The notes under the pieces are model-generated. The model worked only from the letters and a program-made list of their open reading frames with translations, was not told the origin of the DNA and made no database searches. The position numbers were made by a program, and so were the translations under genes. A DNA stretch of 64,000 bases from Devosia lacusdianchii (GTDB lineage Bacteria > Pseudomonadota > Alphaproteobacteria > Rhizobiales > Devosiaceae), in contig NZ_CP092483.1 in NCBI RefSeq assembly GCF_022429625.1, positions 62,001 to 126,000 on the forward strand. Direction: 5' to 3'. Below, piece after piece: positions 52,265-60,722 of the stretch (position 1 is the first letter of the stretch; every line of letters begins with the position of its first letter).

Positions 52265-54982
52265 ATGGATTTTCGCATTTCCGCCGATGACCGTGTTGGC
52301 GCCCAGCCCAATAAGGGCGGTAAGCCGCAGGCGACCGCCCGGGGTAAGGGCGGCCAGCGTGTCGAGCCCTCCATGGGCCACTCGGTCGGCGTCTTCGTCG
52401 ATGACGAGCGGTCCGGCGGCGCGCCGCCCAGCGGTCCCAAGGGCAAGGCACCCAAGCCGCCGCGCCGCGGCAAGGCCAAGCCCGTCGCCAAGAAGAAGCG
52501 TTCGCGCAGCGGCGGCTTTCTCATGGGCATCCTGTGGTGGGGCTTTGTCGCCTGCCTCTGGGGCGGCATCGCCGTTATCGGCATCATCGTCTATTACGGT
52601 GCGCAATTGCCCTCGTCCAACACCTGGGCCATTCCCGATCGTCCGCCCAATATCCGCATTCTGGCGGCCGATGGCAGTCTGATCTCCAATCGCGGCGCCA
52701 CCGGCGGCGAGGCCGTCACCTATCGCGAACTGCCCTATTATGTGCCCGCCGCGATCATCGCCAGCGAAGACCGCCGCTTCATGAACCATTTCGGCGTCGA
52801 TCCGATCGGCCTGGTCTCGGTGGCCATCGAATCGGTGCAGGCGGGCGACGTGACCCGCGGCGCTTCCACCATCACCCAGCAGGTGGCCAAGAACCTCTTC
52901 CTGACACCGGACCAGACCCTGGGCCGCAAGGTGCAGGAAGCCATTCTGGCGGTGTGGCTCGAACAGAACTACACCAAGGAAGAAATCCTCGAACTCTATA
53001 TGAACCGCGTCTATTTCGGCGCCGGCGCAACCGGTATCGAGGCCGCGGCGCAGACCTATTTCGGCGTCTCGGCGCGCAACCTGTCGCTGGGCCAGGCCGC
53101 CATGCTGGCCGGCATCCTGCCGGCGCCATCCGCCTACAATCCCAAGTCCAATCCCGAACGCGCCATCGAGCGCCAGCGCCTGTCGCTCAACGCCATGGCG
53201 CGCGACGGTTACATTACCTCAGAGGAAGCCGCAGCCGCACAAATCGACCCCAGCCAGAGCGTGCGCACCCGCGTCGCCGGCTCGGAAGACTATGTCGCCG
53301 ACTGGGTGGAATCGCTGATGACCGCCTATATCGGCGACATCAAGAGCGACGTGGTGGTGCAGACCACCATCGACTGGAAGATGCAGAAGGACGCCGAGTT
53401 CATCGTCAAGGAACTGGTGGCCTCCGAAGGCCCCAAACGCAACTTCAACCAGGGCGCTCTCGTCGCCATGGATGTCGACGGCACCATCCGTGCCATGGTC
53501 GGCGGCGTTGATTACCAGGCCAGCCAATATAACCGCGCCGTCACCGCCAAGCGTCAGCCCGGCTCGGCCTTCAAGCCCTTCGTCTATATGGCGGCCATGG
53601 AGAAGGGCTATACGCCCGATACTTTAGCGGAAGACGCGCAGTTCGACTACAACGGCTGGAGCCCGCGCAATGCCTCGCGCAAATATGCTGGCACCGTGAC
53701 CCTGCGCCAGGGCCTGGCCTATTCGCTCAATACGATTTCGGCACGCCTCGCCATCGACGTCACCCCCGAAGCGGTGGTGGATGTGGCAACGCGCATGGGC
53801 ATTTCCTCCCCGCTGACTGCCGTTCCATCGATCGCCCTGGGCACGCAGGAAGTGAACCTGCTCGAGCTGACCAGCGCCTATGCCCCCTTCGCCAATGGCG
53901 GCATGGGCGTCATCCCCAACGTCATCACCTCGATCAAGTCCAAGGAAGGCGACGTGCTCTACGAAGCCTCCAATGCCGGCCCGGGCCGGGTGGTTGACCC
54001 CAATGTGCTCGCCGAGATGAACGACATGCTGACCACGGCGGTGGAAGTGGGCACCGGCAAGGGCGCCAATCTCGACGGCTGGCCGATCGCCGGCAAGACC
54101 GGCACCACCAACGATTCCAAGGACGCCCTGTTCGTCGGCTATACGGCCCGCATGGTCACCGGCGTCTGGCTGGGCAATGACGATGCCACCAAGACTTCGC
54201 TGTCGGGCGGTAACGTGCCGGCCGCCATCTGGTCCCAGTTCATGACCAAGGCCCATGCCGGCAAGGAGATCGCCCAGATCCCCGGCGGCAGCTATGAGGG
54301 TCAGCTCGTGGCCCAGCAGGTCATCGACCCGGCCACCGGTCAGGTGGCGATCGATCCGGCAACGGGTCAGCCGATGACGCAATATGTCGATGCCGGCACT
54401 GGTCAGCCGGTGCAGACATCAGTCGATCCGGCCACCGGCCAGCTCATGCGCCTTGACCCGGCGACCGGCCAGTTCGTTGCCGCCACGGCGGCACCTGCTG
54501 CTAACCAGCCGATCCAGACCGGCCAGATGGTCGACCCCAATACCGGGCTGCCGGCGAACGGCGCCATCTATGATGCCAATGGCGTGCAGATCGACCCGGC
54601 GACCGGCTTCCCGATCAACAATGGTGGTGGCGGTGGCATGCTTGTCGACGCCAACGGGGTGCAGATCGATCCCGCCACCGGCCTGCCCGTCGGGCAGGTG
54701 GTCGGCGGCAACCAGGTGATCCAGCCAGGCCAGGCCATCGACCCGGTCACCGGCTTCCCGCTGCAGGCGCAGAGCAATGGCGTCGGCCAGGCGCCGATCG
54801 ATCCGAGCACCGGCCAGCCCATGGTTCTGGTGGTCGATCCGGCCACCGGCCAGCAGGTCTGGGTGCCCAGCACTCCGGCCCAGATGCAGCCGCCGGCCAA
54901 TCTCGGCCAACCCGTTCCGATCGACAATCCCAATAGCCAGCGCACGCTGATGGACCTGATCTTCGGCGGCGAGCAGAACTAG
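52265..54982 (+). CDS. Class A penicillin-binding protein (PBP1A family) with repetitive C-terminal tail
   Basis: 905 residues from the ATG at 52265. A basic cytoplasmic part (RRGKAKPVAKKKRSRSG) is followed by the single membrane helix GFLMGILWWGFVACLWGGIA. The glycosyltransferase domain (GT51) has the catalytic Glu168 in ASEDRRFMNHFGVD and later GASTITQQVAKNL. The transpeptidase has SAFK (Ser434-Lys437), SLN (487-489) and KTGT starting at Lys611. From about residue 686 a tail of roughly 200 residues holds eleven units of the form (I/V)DPATGQP, alternating with DANGVQ spacers. Class A PBPs polymerise and cross-link peptidoglycan in the periplasm. The tail lies outside and its role is unknown. 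Confidence 0.92.
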   Translation: MDFRISADDRVGAQPNKGGKPQATARGKGGQRVEPSMGHSVGVFVDDERSGGAPPSGPKGKAPKPPRRGKAKPVAKKKRSRSGGFLMGILWWGFVACLWGGIAVIGIIVYYGAQLPSSNTWAIPDRPPNIRILAADGSLISNRGATGGEAVTYRELPYYVPAAIIASEDRRFMNHFGVDPIGLVSVAIESVQAGDVTRGASTITQQVAKNLFLTPDQTLGRKVQEAILAVWLEQNYTKEEILELYMNRVYFGAGATGIEAAAQTYFGVSARNLSLGQAAMLAGILPAPSAYNPKSNPERAIERQRLSLNAMARDGYITSEEAAAAQIDPSQSVRTRVAGSEDYVADWVESLMTAYIGDIKSDVVVQTTIDWKMQKDAEFIVKELVASEGPKRNFNQGALVAMDVDGTIRAMVGGVDYQASQYNRAVTAKRQPGSAFKPFVYMAAMEKGYTPDTLAEDAQFDYNGWSPRNASRKYAGTVTLRQGLAYSLNTISARLAIDVTPEAVVDVATRMGISSPLTAVPSIALGTQEVNLLELTSAYAPFANGGMGVIPNVITSIKSKEGDVLYEASNAGPGRVVDPNVLAEMNDMLTTAVEVGTGKGANLDGWPIAGKTGTTNDSKDALFVGYTARMVTGVWLGNDDATKTSLSGGNVPAAIWSQFMTKAHAGKEIAQIPGGSYEGQLVAQQVIDPATGQVAIDPATGQPMTQYVDAGTGQPVQTSVDPATGQLMRLDPATGQFVAATAAPAANQPIQTGQMVDPNTGLPANGAIYDANGVQIDPATGFPINNGGGGGMLVDANGVQIDPATGLPVGQVVGGNQVIQPGQAIDPVTGFPLQAQSNGVGQAPIDPSTGQPMVLVVDPATGQQVWVPSTPAQMQPPANLGQPVPIDNPNSQRTLMDLIFGGEQN

Positions 54983-55008
54983 GCTTCGCCGCCGAAACCA
55001 GCAATCTG

Positions 55009-55082
55009 CGTCATCACCCGGCTTGTCCGGGTGATCCATCTTTGCGGCGCCATGGATTGCCCGGACCAGCCGGGTGATGACG
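55009..55082. repeat. Interspersed paired repeat, family D
   Basis: Left arm CGTCATCACCCGGCTTGTCC with GGGTGATCC and right arm GGATTGCCCGGACCAGCCGG with GTGATGACG. It lies between the convergent PBP and YgjP-like genes. The other D copy is at 31243. Confidence 0.82.
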
Positions 55083-55114
55083 GGTGCCGGGGACTTAGGA
55101 AAGCCGGCTGGAGC

Positions 55115-55852
55115 TCACCCGCCATGCGCCATCAATTGCCGGCCATGCGCCTTGAGCCAGGCGCGGCCGCGTTCCATGTCGGGCAGGGTGCGCTTGACCG
55201 TGGCCCAGAACGCCGCCGAATGGTTCATCTCGACCAGATGCGCCACTTCATGGGCCGCGACATAGTCGAGCACGAAGGGCGGCGCCAGCACCAGCCGCCA
55301 GTTGTAATTGATATTGCCCGATGACGAGCACGAACCCCAGCGGCTCGCCTGGCTGCGCATCTTGACCGACTTGACCGTCACCCCCAGCCGCGCCGCATGA
55401 ACAGCCGTGCGGGCCGCGAGGTCAGCCTGCGCCTCCTCCTTGAGCCAGTCGGTCAGCCGGCGCGCCTGATGCTGGGGATCGCCCGGCACCAGCAGCACCG
55501 CCTCGCCACCGTCGTCGGCCACTTCTACGCGTCCGCGCAGCTTACCCGTGCCGATGATGCGATGATCGACCCCGCGTAGCGGCACCACCCCGCCATCGGC
55601 GAAACGGGTAGCCTCCGGCGCCCGCTTGAGCCGCGCTGCTAGCCAGTTGTGATGCCGGTGCAGGAATGCCTCAGCTTCGGCCCATTTGCCATGCGGCGGC
55701 AAGCTCAGTAGCGGCCCGCCGCTATGGGGGATCGACAGCCGATAGCTCCGCGCCCGCGCATTGACCCGTACGGTCACGATCACCGGCGCGCCGTCGATCT
55801 CGATCGTGGTGCTGGCCGGAATTTTGGCTTTGGCGCGGAAGAACAGGTTCAT
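55115..55852 (-). CDS. YgjP-like metallopeptidase domain protein (SprT/M48-like)
   Basis: 245 residues from the ATG at 55852; the upstream extension lies in a repeat. VIVTVRVNARARSYRLSIPH, then SLPPHGKWAEAEAFLHRHHN and SVKMRSQASRWGSCSSSGNI, NINYNWRLVLAPPFVLDYVA lead to AAHEVAHLVEMNHSAAFW. The zinc motif HEVAH is at 201-205, with the third ligand His211. This is the YgjP/WLM-type peptidase domain (DUF45). No signal peptide is seen, so it is cytoplasmic. Function is unsettled in the family. It converges on the PBP gene. Confidence 0.9.
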   Translation of the reverse strand: MNLFFRAKAKIPASTTIEIDGAPVIVTVRVNARARSYRLSIPHSGGPLLSLPPHGKWAEAEAFLHRHHNWLAARLKRAPEATRFADGGVVPLRGVDHRIIGTGKLRGRVEVADDGGEAVLLVPGDPQHQARRLTDWLKEEAQADLAARTAVHAARLGVTVKSVKMRSQASRWGSCSSSGNINYNWRLVLAPPFVLDYVAAHEVAHLVEMNHSAAFWATVKRTLPDMERGRAWLKAHGRQLMAHGG

Positions 55853-55913
55853 GGGGTCTCGGGAATCGCGGGGACGATTGTAGCGGGAATTTGCGGCGAT
55901 GACTCCTCCCCAC

Positions 55914-56012
55914 CGTGTCATTCCGGCGAAGGCCGGAATCCATCTCGAGATGACTGGGCACCCGCGAACGCGGAGAGACCTCAGGACGATCCCCGCCCTC
56001 GCCGGGATGACA
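55914..56012. repeat. Interspersed repeat, family E
   Basis: GTCATTCCGGCGAAGGCCGG followed by AATCCA on the left and CCCCGCCCTCGCCGGGATGA on the right bracket about 45 bases. The sequence is a very common intergenic element type in Proteobacteria. It lies between the DUF2852 gene and the YgjP-like gene, both on the minus strand. Confidence 0.7.
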
Positions 56013-56027
56013 TCGTCGATGTGAAAC

Positions 56028-56052
56028 AAAAAAGCGCCCCTTGCGGGGGCGC
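56028..56052 (-). terminator. Intrinsic terminator of the DUF2852 gene
   Basis: On the minus strand GCGCCCC and GGGGCGC pair around a five-base loop and are followed by TTTTTTG. It starts 84 bases past the stop. Confidence 0.85.
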
Positions 56053-56135
56053 CAGTTCAGTCGTTGGGAACGACCGGCTTCAGGAGGGAGACGCTTGGCG
56101 GCGCGTAGCGCGCCCCGTGTCAGAGTGGCCAGGGC

Positions 56136-56621
56136 TTAGCCGTTATTGTTGCCCCAGCCGTTGTTGTTCTGGTCGCCATTGTCCGGCTTGGGCTCGGTAT
56201 AGCCCTGGCGCGAACCGCGGCGTTCATTCATGAAGCGATCGAATTCTTCCCGATCCTTGGCCTTGTTGAGGTTGGCCATGTATTCGTGGAAGGCGTCGAT
56301 CTCGGCGTCGAGGCGAGCGCGTTCTTCGTCGAGGCGCTTGAGCTGTTCGGCGCGGTAGTCGTCAAAGGCTGCATTGCCACTCGAGCTCATGCCGTAACTC
56401 CGGTTGTTATGCCAGCCGCGGTGCTGCGGCTTGTTGGACGTGCACCAGGCCTTGCCCTTGTTGAAATAGGCTTGCGCCTTTTCGGGCGAGCCGCCGAATT
56501 TTTCGCCCCAGATGATGTAGGCGAGCATGGCGAGGCCCAGGGGCCAGAACAGGATAAAGCCCAGAACCATGAGGGCTATGGTCAGTGGCGACCATTGAGG
56601 TTTGATGATTGCTGTGGTCAT
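56136..56621 (-). CDS. DUF2852 domain-containing membrane protein
   Basis: 161 residues from the ATG at 56621. TTAIIKPQWSPLTIALMVLG followed by FILFWPLGLAMLAYIIWGEK is the membrane part (one long or two short helices). The soluble part has GNAAFDDYRAEQLKRLDEER, ARLDAEIDAFHEYMANLNKA and KDREEFDRFMNERRGSR, a predicted coiled coil, then an Asn/Gly tail, NGDQNNNGWGNN. This is the pattern of DUF2852, an uncharacterised alphaproteobacterial family. It is divergent from the RegB-type kinase; a role in envelope or redox response is inference only. Confidence 0.85.
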   Translation of the reverse strand: MTTAIIKPQWSPLTIALMVLGFILFWPLGLAMLAYIIWGEKFGGSPEKAQAYFNKGKAWCTSNKPQHRGWHNNRSYGMSSSGNAAFDDYRAEQLKRLDEERARLDAEIDAFHEYMANLNKAKDREEFDRFMNERRGSRQGYTEPKPDNGDQNNNGWGNNNG

Positions 56622-56766
56622 TTCGGTTTCATTCTCCCAGTCACGATGAGCAATACGTGGCCCACGCTGGGGTGGGATCAATGCTGTGCCTATGGTTTTT
56701 TGGCCTTGAAATGAAACGTCGTGATCCCCATAGCGTCGCCCGAATCCGTCCTTGGAAAGCCATTGC

Positions 56767-58083
56767 ATGACCATGATTCAGGCCGATGGCCTGCCTTTGC
56801 CCTCCACCTGGCGGCCCTTGCGTCAGCAAACCCTGGTCCTGTTGCGCTGGCTGGCTGTCGCTGGACAGACCATCGGCGTGCTGTTCGTGCAATTCGGCCT
56901 CGGCTTTCCACTGCCCCTGGTCGAGTGCTTCGCGCTCATCGCGCTGTCGGCGGCGCTCAATATCTGGCTGGTGGTCCGTTTCGGCGTCGGCCATCGGCCG
57001 TCATCACTGTTCGCAGCCTGTCAGGTGGCATTTGATCTCTGCCAGCTCGGGGGCCTCCTGGCGTTGACCGGAGGTTTGCAGAATCCGTTCTCGCTGCTGC
57101 TGCTGGCGCCGGTTTCGGTCTCGGCGACGACGCTGCCGCAGCGCGCCACCTTCTTTATCGCGCTTCTGGCCGCCATCATCGCCTCGGCCCTGGCGGTCTG
57201 GCACCTGCCGCTGCCCTGGGACCCCAGCGAACGGCTGGTGTTCAACCGCATCTATGTCATCGGCATCTGGGTTTCGATCGTCTGCGGCGTGGTCTTCATC
57301 TCCGCCTATACCAATCGCGTGGCCCATGACGCCCGCCAGATCGCCGATGCACTGGCCGCCACAGAGCTGGCGCTGTCGCGCAAGGAGCAGCTTTCTGCCC
57401 TCGATGGCCTCGCCGCCGCTGCCGCCCACGAATTGGGAACGCCGCTCTCGACCATTGCTCTGGCCGCCAAGGAAATGCGCAGTGAGGTCGAGCCGGCCAG
57501 CGATCTGGCCGACGATGTGGAGCTGATCATCGAGCAGGCAGCGCGTTGCCGCGCCATCCTGGCCAAGCTGCGCAATCTCGGTAGCGATGGCGGCGACCCC
57601 TTCGCCGCGGTGCCGTTGACGGACCTGCTGGCCGAAGTCGCCCGTCCGCATGAAGGGCGCGGCAAGGCCATCCTGTTCTATTACGAACGCGCTGCCGGCG
57701 AGGCGCCGGTGTTTCAGCGCAGCGTCGGCCTGCTCTATGGCCTGGGCAATCTTATCGAAAACGCCTCCGACTTTGCCCGCAGCTCGGTGCGTATCGAGGC
57801 CGCCTGGGATCGCGAGGCCATCTCGGTCTCGATCACCGATGACGGCCCCGGCTTCGCCCCCGAACTGATCGCGCGGCTGGGCGAGCCCTATCTCACCAGC
57901 CGCCCGCGCGATCCCCAGGGTCCCGACGCTAACAAGCCCGGCGGCCTGGGCCTGGGTGTGTTCATCGCCAAGACCCTGCTCGAACGCACCGGTGCGCGCC
58001 TGGCCTTCGAGAACATCGCCAGCGACGGCCATGCCCGCGTGCGCATCGTCTGGCCGAGGAGTGCCGTGGAGGCTAACGCTTAA
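56767..58083 (+). CDS. regB: Redox-responsive sensor histidine kinase, ActS/PrrB/RegB family
   Basis: 438 residues from the ATG at 56767. Six hydrophobic segments come first, with the quinone-linked motif GGLQNPFSLLLLAPVSVSAT between helices 3 and 4. The H-box is AAAHELGTPLSTIALAAKEM with His221. Close to it, QAARCRAILAKLRNLG holds Cys261, matching the redox-active Cys of RegB. The ATPase has GNLIENASDFA (N-box), ITDDGPGF (G1) and GLGLGVFIAKTLL (G2). The kinase senses the quinone pool and oxygen and phosphorylates the response regulator encoded 50 bases downstream. It is divergent from the DUF2852 gene. Confidence 0.92.
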   Translation: MTMIQADGLPLPSTWRPLRQQTLVLLRWLAVAGQTIGVLFVQFGLGFPLPLVECFALIALSAALNIWLVVRFGVGHRPSSLFAACQVAFDLCQLGGLLALTGGLQNPFSLLLLAPVSVSATTLPQRATFFIALLAAIIASALAVWHLPLPWDPSERLVFNRIYVIGIWVSIVCGVVFISAYTNRVAHDARQIADALAATELALSRKEQLSALDGLAAAAAHELGTPLSTIALAAKEMRSEVEPASDLADDVELIIEQAARCRAILAKLRNLGSDGGDPFAAVPLTDLLAEVARPHEGRGKAILFYYERAAGEAPVFQRSVGLLYGLGNLIENASDFARSSVRIEAAWDREAISVSITDDGPGFAPELIARLGEPYLTSRPRDPQGPDANKPGGLGLGVFIAKTLLERTGARLAFENIASDGHARVRIVWPRSAVEANA

Positions 58084-58132
58084 CCGGCCTGCGACAGCGA
58101 CACATTTTGACCTTTCTTCGGCAAACCCTTAA

Positions 58133-58693
58133 ATGAAACCCATGAGTACAATCGAAGAACTTCTGGCCACCGACCCCAGCCTGCTCCTCGTTGACGACGA
58201 TGTGGCGTTTCTGCAGCGCCTTGAGCGCGCCATGGCGCGGCGCGGTTTCGATGTTCGCATCGCCGGCTCGGTCGCCGATGGCCTCGCCGCCGTCGCCGAA
58301 AAGCCCCCCGCCTATGCGGTGGTCGATCTACGGCTGGAAGACGGCAATGGTCTTGAAGTCGTCTCGGCGCTGCACACCAAGCGCCCCGATGCGCGCGCCG
58401 TGGTGCTGACCGGCTACGGCAATATCGCCACCGCCGTCACCGCTGTGAAGTTGGGCGCCATCGACTATCTCAGCAAACCCGCCGACGCCGACGACGTCAT
58501 CAATGCCCTGCTCGCCACCGGCGAGGACAAGCCCGAGCCGCCGGAAAACCCGATGTCGGCCGATCGCGTGCGCTGGGAACACATCCAGCGGGTGTACGAA
58601 CTCTGTGACCGCAACGTCTCCGAGACGGCGCGGCGCCTGAACATGCACCGCCGGACGCTCCAGCGCATCCTGGCCAAGCGCGCGCCGCGCTAG
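58133..58693 (+). CDS. regA: Response regulator, ActR/PrrA/RegA family
   Basis: 186 residues from the ATG at 58133; an ATG three codons on is possible. The receiver has SLLLVDDDVAFLQRLERAMA, then the phosphorylated Asp65 in YAVVDLRLEDGNGLEV, VVLTGYGNIATAVTAVKLGA (Thr/Tyr switch) and YLSKPADADDVINALL (Lys). A short linker with Pro follows, then a Fis-like helix-turn-helix, NVSETARRLNMHRRTLQRIL, identical in layout to RegA. Members control photosynthesis, respiration, nitrogen fixation and hydrogen genes. It follows regB by 50 bases and precedes a family A repeat. Confidence 0.94.
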   Translation: MKPMSTIEELLATDPSLLLVDDDVAFLQRLERAMARRGFDVRIAGSVADGLAAVAEKPPAYAVVDLRLEDGNGLEVVSALHTKRPDARAVVLTGYGNIATAVTAVKLGAIDYLSKPADADDVINALLATGEDKPEPPENPMSADRVRWEHIQRVYELCDRNVSETARRLNMHRRTLQRILAKRAPR

Positions 58694-58717
58694 GCGCGAT
58701 ATCCGTCCTTCACGGAT

Positions 58718-58803
58718 CGTCACCCTCGAGCTTGACCCGAGGGCACTACGCTTTGTCATCGTTCCGCCAGTACAGAGCCCTCGGGTCAAGCCCGAAGGTG
58801 ACG
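58718..58803. repeat. Interspersed paired repeat, family A
   Basis: Left arm CGTCACCCTCGAGCTTGACC with CGAGGGC and right arm CCCTCGGGTCAAGCCCGAAG with GTGACG; each arm has one base unlike the others. It is between regA and the MBL hydrolase gene. Confidence 0.82.
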
Positions 58804-58921
58804 TGCGGTGGCGTGACGAAATCGTTGGTGCGATTGCCTTGTCGTGCCCAACCCCACTCGGCAATGACACAGTGTTGGCTTAGTCTCCGACCAACACTGC
58901 AAAAAACCTTGGGAGCATCGC

Positions 58922-60577
58922 ATGACCGTCACCCTTCATTTCCACGGCGCGGCGGGTACGGTGACCGGCTCCTGCTATCGCGTGGTGCATCCGGGCGGGC
59001 AATTCCTCGTAGATTGCGGCCTGTTCCAGGGTAATAAGTCTGTTCGCGACCTCAATCTCAAGCCGACCCCGTTCGATCCCAAAGCGATCGACTTTCTGCT
59101 GCTCACCCACGCCCACATCGATCACGCGGGCCTCTTGCCCAAGCTCTATCGCGAAGGTTGGCGCGGGCCGATGTGGATGACCGAGCCGACCTCGGGCCTG
59201 CTCGAATACCTGCTGCCCGACAGCGCCGGTATCCAGGAAAGCGAGGCCGAGCGCGAAACCAAGAAGCATAGCCGCCGGGGCGACGAGCCGGCCAAACCGC
59301 TCTACACCATGGAAGACGCCAACGAGGCGCTGGCGCATCGCAACACCTGCCAGTATGGCGAGTGGATCACCCCAGGCCGCGGCGTGCGCGCCCGCTACTG
59401 GAATGCCGGCCACATCATCGGCTCGGCGTCGATCGAGGTCGAAGTTGAGGATGGCAATGGCAAGCCGATCCGCCTGATGTTCTCGGGCGATATCGGCCCT
59501 GATGAGAAGGTGTTCTACAACGAACCCGAGGGGCCTGCCGGGTTCGACTACATTCTCTCCGAATCCACCTATGGCGGCCGCGAGCGCGAGGATTACACGC
59601 TCGTGCAGCGTCGCGCCGCGCTCAAGGAAGAGATCAACGCCGCCATGGCGCGCGGCGGTAATCTCGTCATCCCCGCCTTCGCCGTCGAGCGCAGCCAAGA
59701 GCTGCTGCACGACATCGGCTACCTGATCAAATCAGGCGAGATCGACCCCAAGCTGGTCTTCCTCGATAGCCCGCTGGCCAGCAAGGTCACCGGCGTCTAT
59801 CGCAAATATTCCAAGATGTTCGAGGACGTCGAGCTCGGCGCCGACGAGCTCTTCAACGATCCACGCTTCCGCATCATCGAAGCGGTGGAAGATTCCAAGG
59901 CCATCAACACAATCCGTGGTGGTGCTATCATCATGTCGGCTTCCGGCATGGCCGATGCCGGGCGCATCAAGCACCATCTGCGCAACAACCTGATCCGCGC
60001 CAATGCCACCGTGCTCTTCGTCGGATACCAGGCGCCGGGCACTTTGGGTCATGTGATCCTGAGCGGCGCCAAGGAAGCGCGCATCCATGGCACGCTGGTG
60101 CCCATCCGCGCCACCATCCGCTCCATGGGGAATTACTCGGCCCATGCCGATCATTCCGAGCTGATGGAATGGATCAAGGAGCGTCTGCCGGCCCACGGCG
60201 CCATCTTCCTCACCCATGGCGAGGACGAAGAGCGCACCGCTCTGCGCAGCGCGATTATGGGCCTCGGCATCGGTGGCGATCAGGTTATCCTGCCGCTGCT
60301 CGACGACTATTTCGAACTGACCACATCAGGCATCGGCGCCAAGGTTCAGACCGCTACGCCGCGCATAGACCCGGTGCAGGTGCATGCCGACTGGCACAAT
60401 GCCTTCTCCGACTTCACCATCCGCCTCAGCCAGCGCCTGCAATCGGGGACGGATGCCGAAAAGCTGGCGGTGATGCGGGCACTGCAGAACGAGCTGTCCG
60501 CCTTGGGAGCGCCGGCCTCCCCGCCAAAGGTCGCGACGCCGATCACGCCGGTGGAGAGCCAGGCGTTCGACGAGTAG
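58922..60577 (+). CDS. MBL-fold beta-CASP RNA/DNA-type metallo-hydrolase
   Basis: 551 residues. The metal-binding motif is LLLTHAHIDHAGLLPKLYRE, giving HxHxDH as His63, His65, Asp67, His68, with HIIGSASIEVEVED and FSGDIGPDE after it. The beta-CASP part holds ILSESTYGGRE, GGNLVIPAFAVERSQELLHD and MSASGMADAGRIKHHLRNNL. NYSAHADHSELMEWI and FLTHGEDEERTAL are the later motifs. The architecture is that of bacterial YsxB/KEOPS-like or CPSF73-related ribonucleases. Substrate unknown. The final ~60 residues are a helical extension (FSDFTIRLSQRLQSGTDAEK). A family C repeat follows. Confidence 0.92.
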   Translation: MTVTLHFHGAAGTVTGSCYRVVHPGGQFLVDCGLFQGNKSVRDLNLKPTPFDPKAIDFLLLTHAHIDHAGLLPKLYREGWRGPMWMTEPTSGLLEYLLPDSAGIQESEAERETKKHSRRGDEPAKPLYTMEDANEALAHRNTCQYGEWITPGRGVRARYWNAGHIIGSASIEVEVEDGNGKPIRLMFSGDIGPDEKVFYNEPEGPAGFDYILSESTYGGREREDYTLVQRRAALKEEINAAMARGGNLVIPAFAVERSQELLHDIGYLIKSGEIDPKLVFLDSPLASKVTGVYRKYSKMFEDVELGADELFNDPRFRIIEAVEDSKAINTIRGGAIIMSASGMADAGRIKHHLRNNLIRANATVLFVGYQAPGTLGHVILSGAKEARIHGTLVPIRATIRSMGNYSAHADHSELMEWIKERLPAHGAIFLTHGEDEERTALRSAIMGLGIGGDQVILPLLDDYFELTTSGIGAKVQTATPRIDPVQVHADWHNAFSDFTIRLSQRLQSGTDAEKLAVMRALQNELSALGAPASPPKVATPITPVESQAFDE

Positions 60578-60586
60578 GACGCTCGC

Positions 60587-60695
60587 TCCCAACCTCCCCC
60601 ATCAGTGGGGAGGTGCCGCTCCACTCGAGGGCACGATCGAGCCAAATTCGCCGAACGGTACCTCCCCCTTGATGGGGGAGGCTAGGAGGGGGTGG
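60587..60695. repeat. Interspersed paired repeat, family C
   Basis: Left arm ACCTCCCCCATCAGTGGGGA with GGT and right arm ACCTCCCCCTTGATGGGGGA with GGCTAGGAGGGGG, each a hairpin, enclose about 45 unrelated bases. It lies between the convergent MBL and MFS genes. Confidence 0.8.
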
Positions 60696-60722
60696 AGTCG
60701 CAAACTGAGGGCGTTGGTTGAC

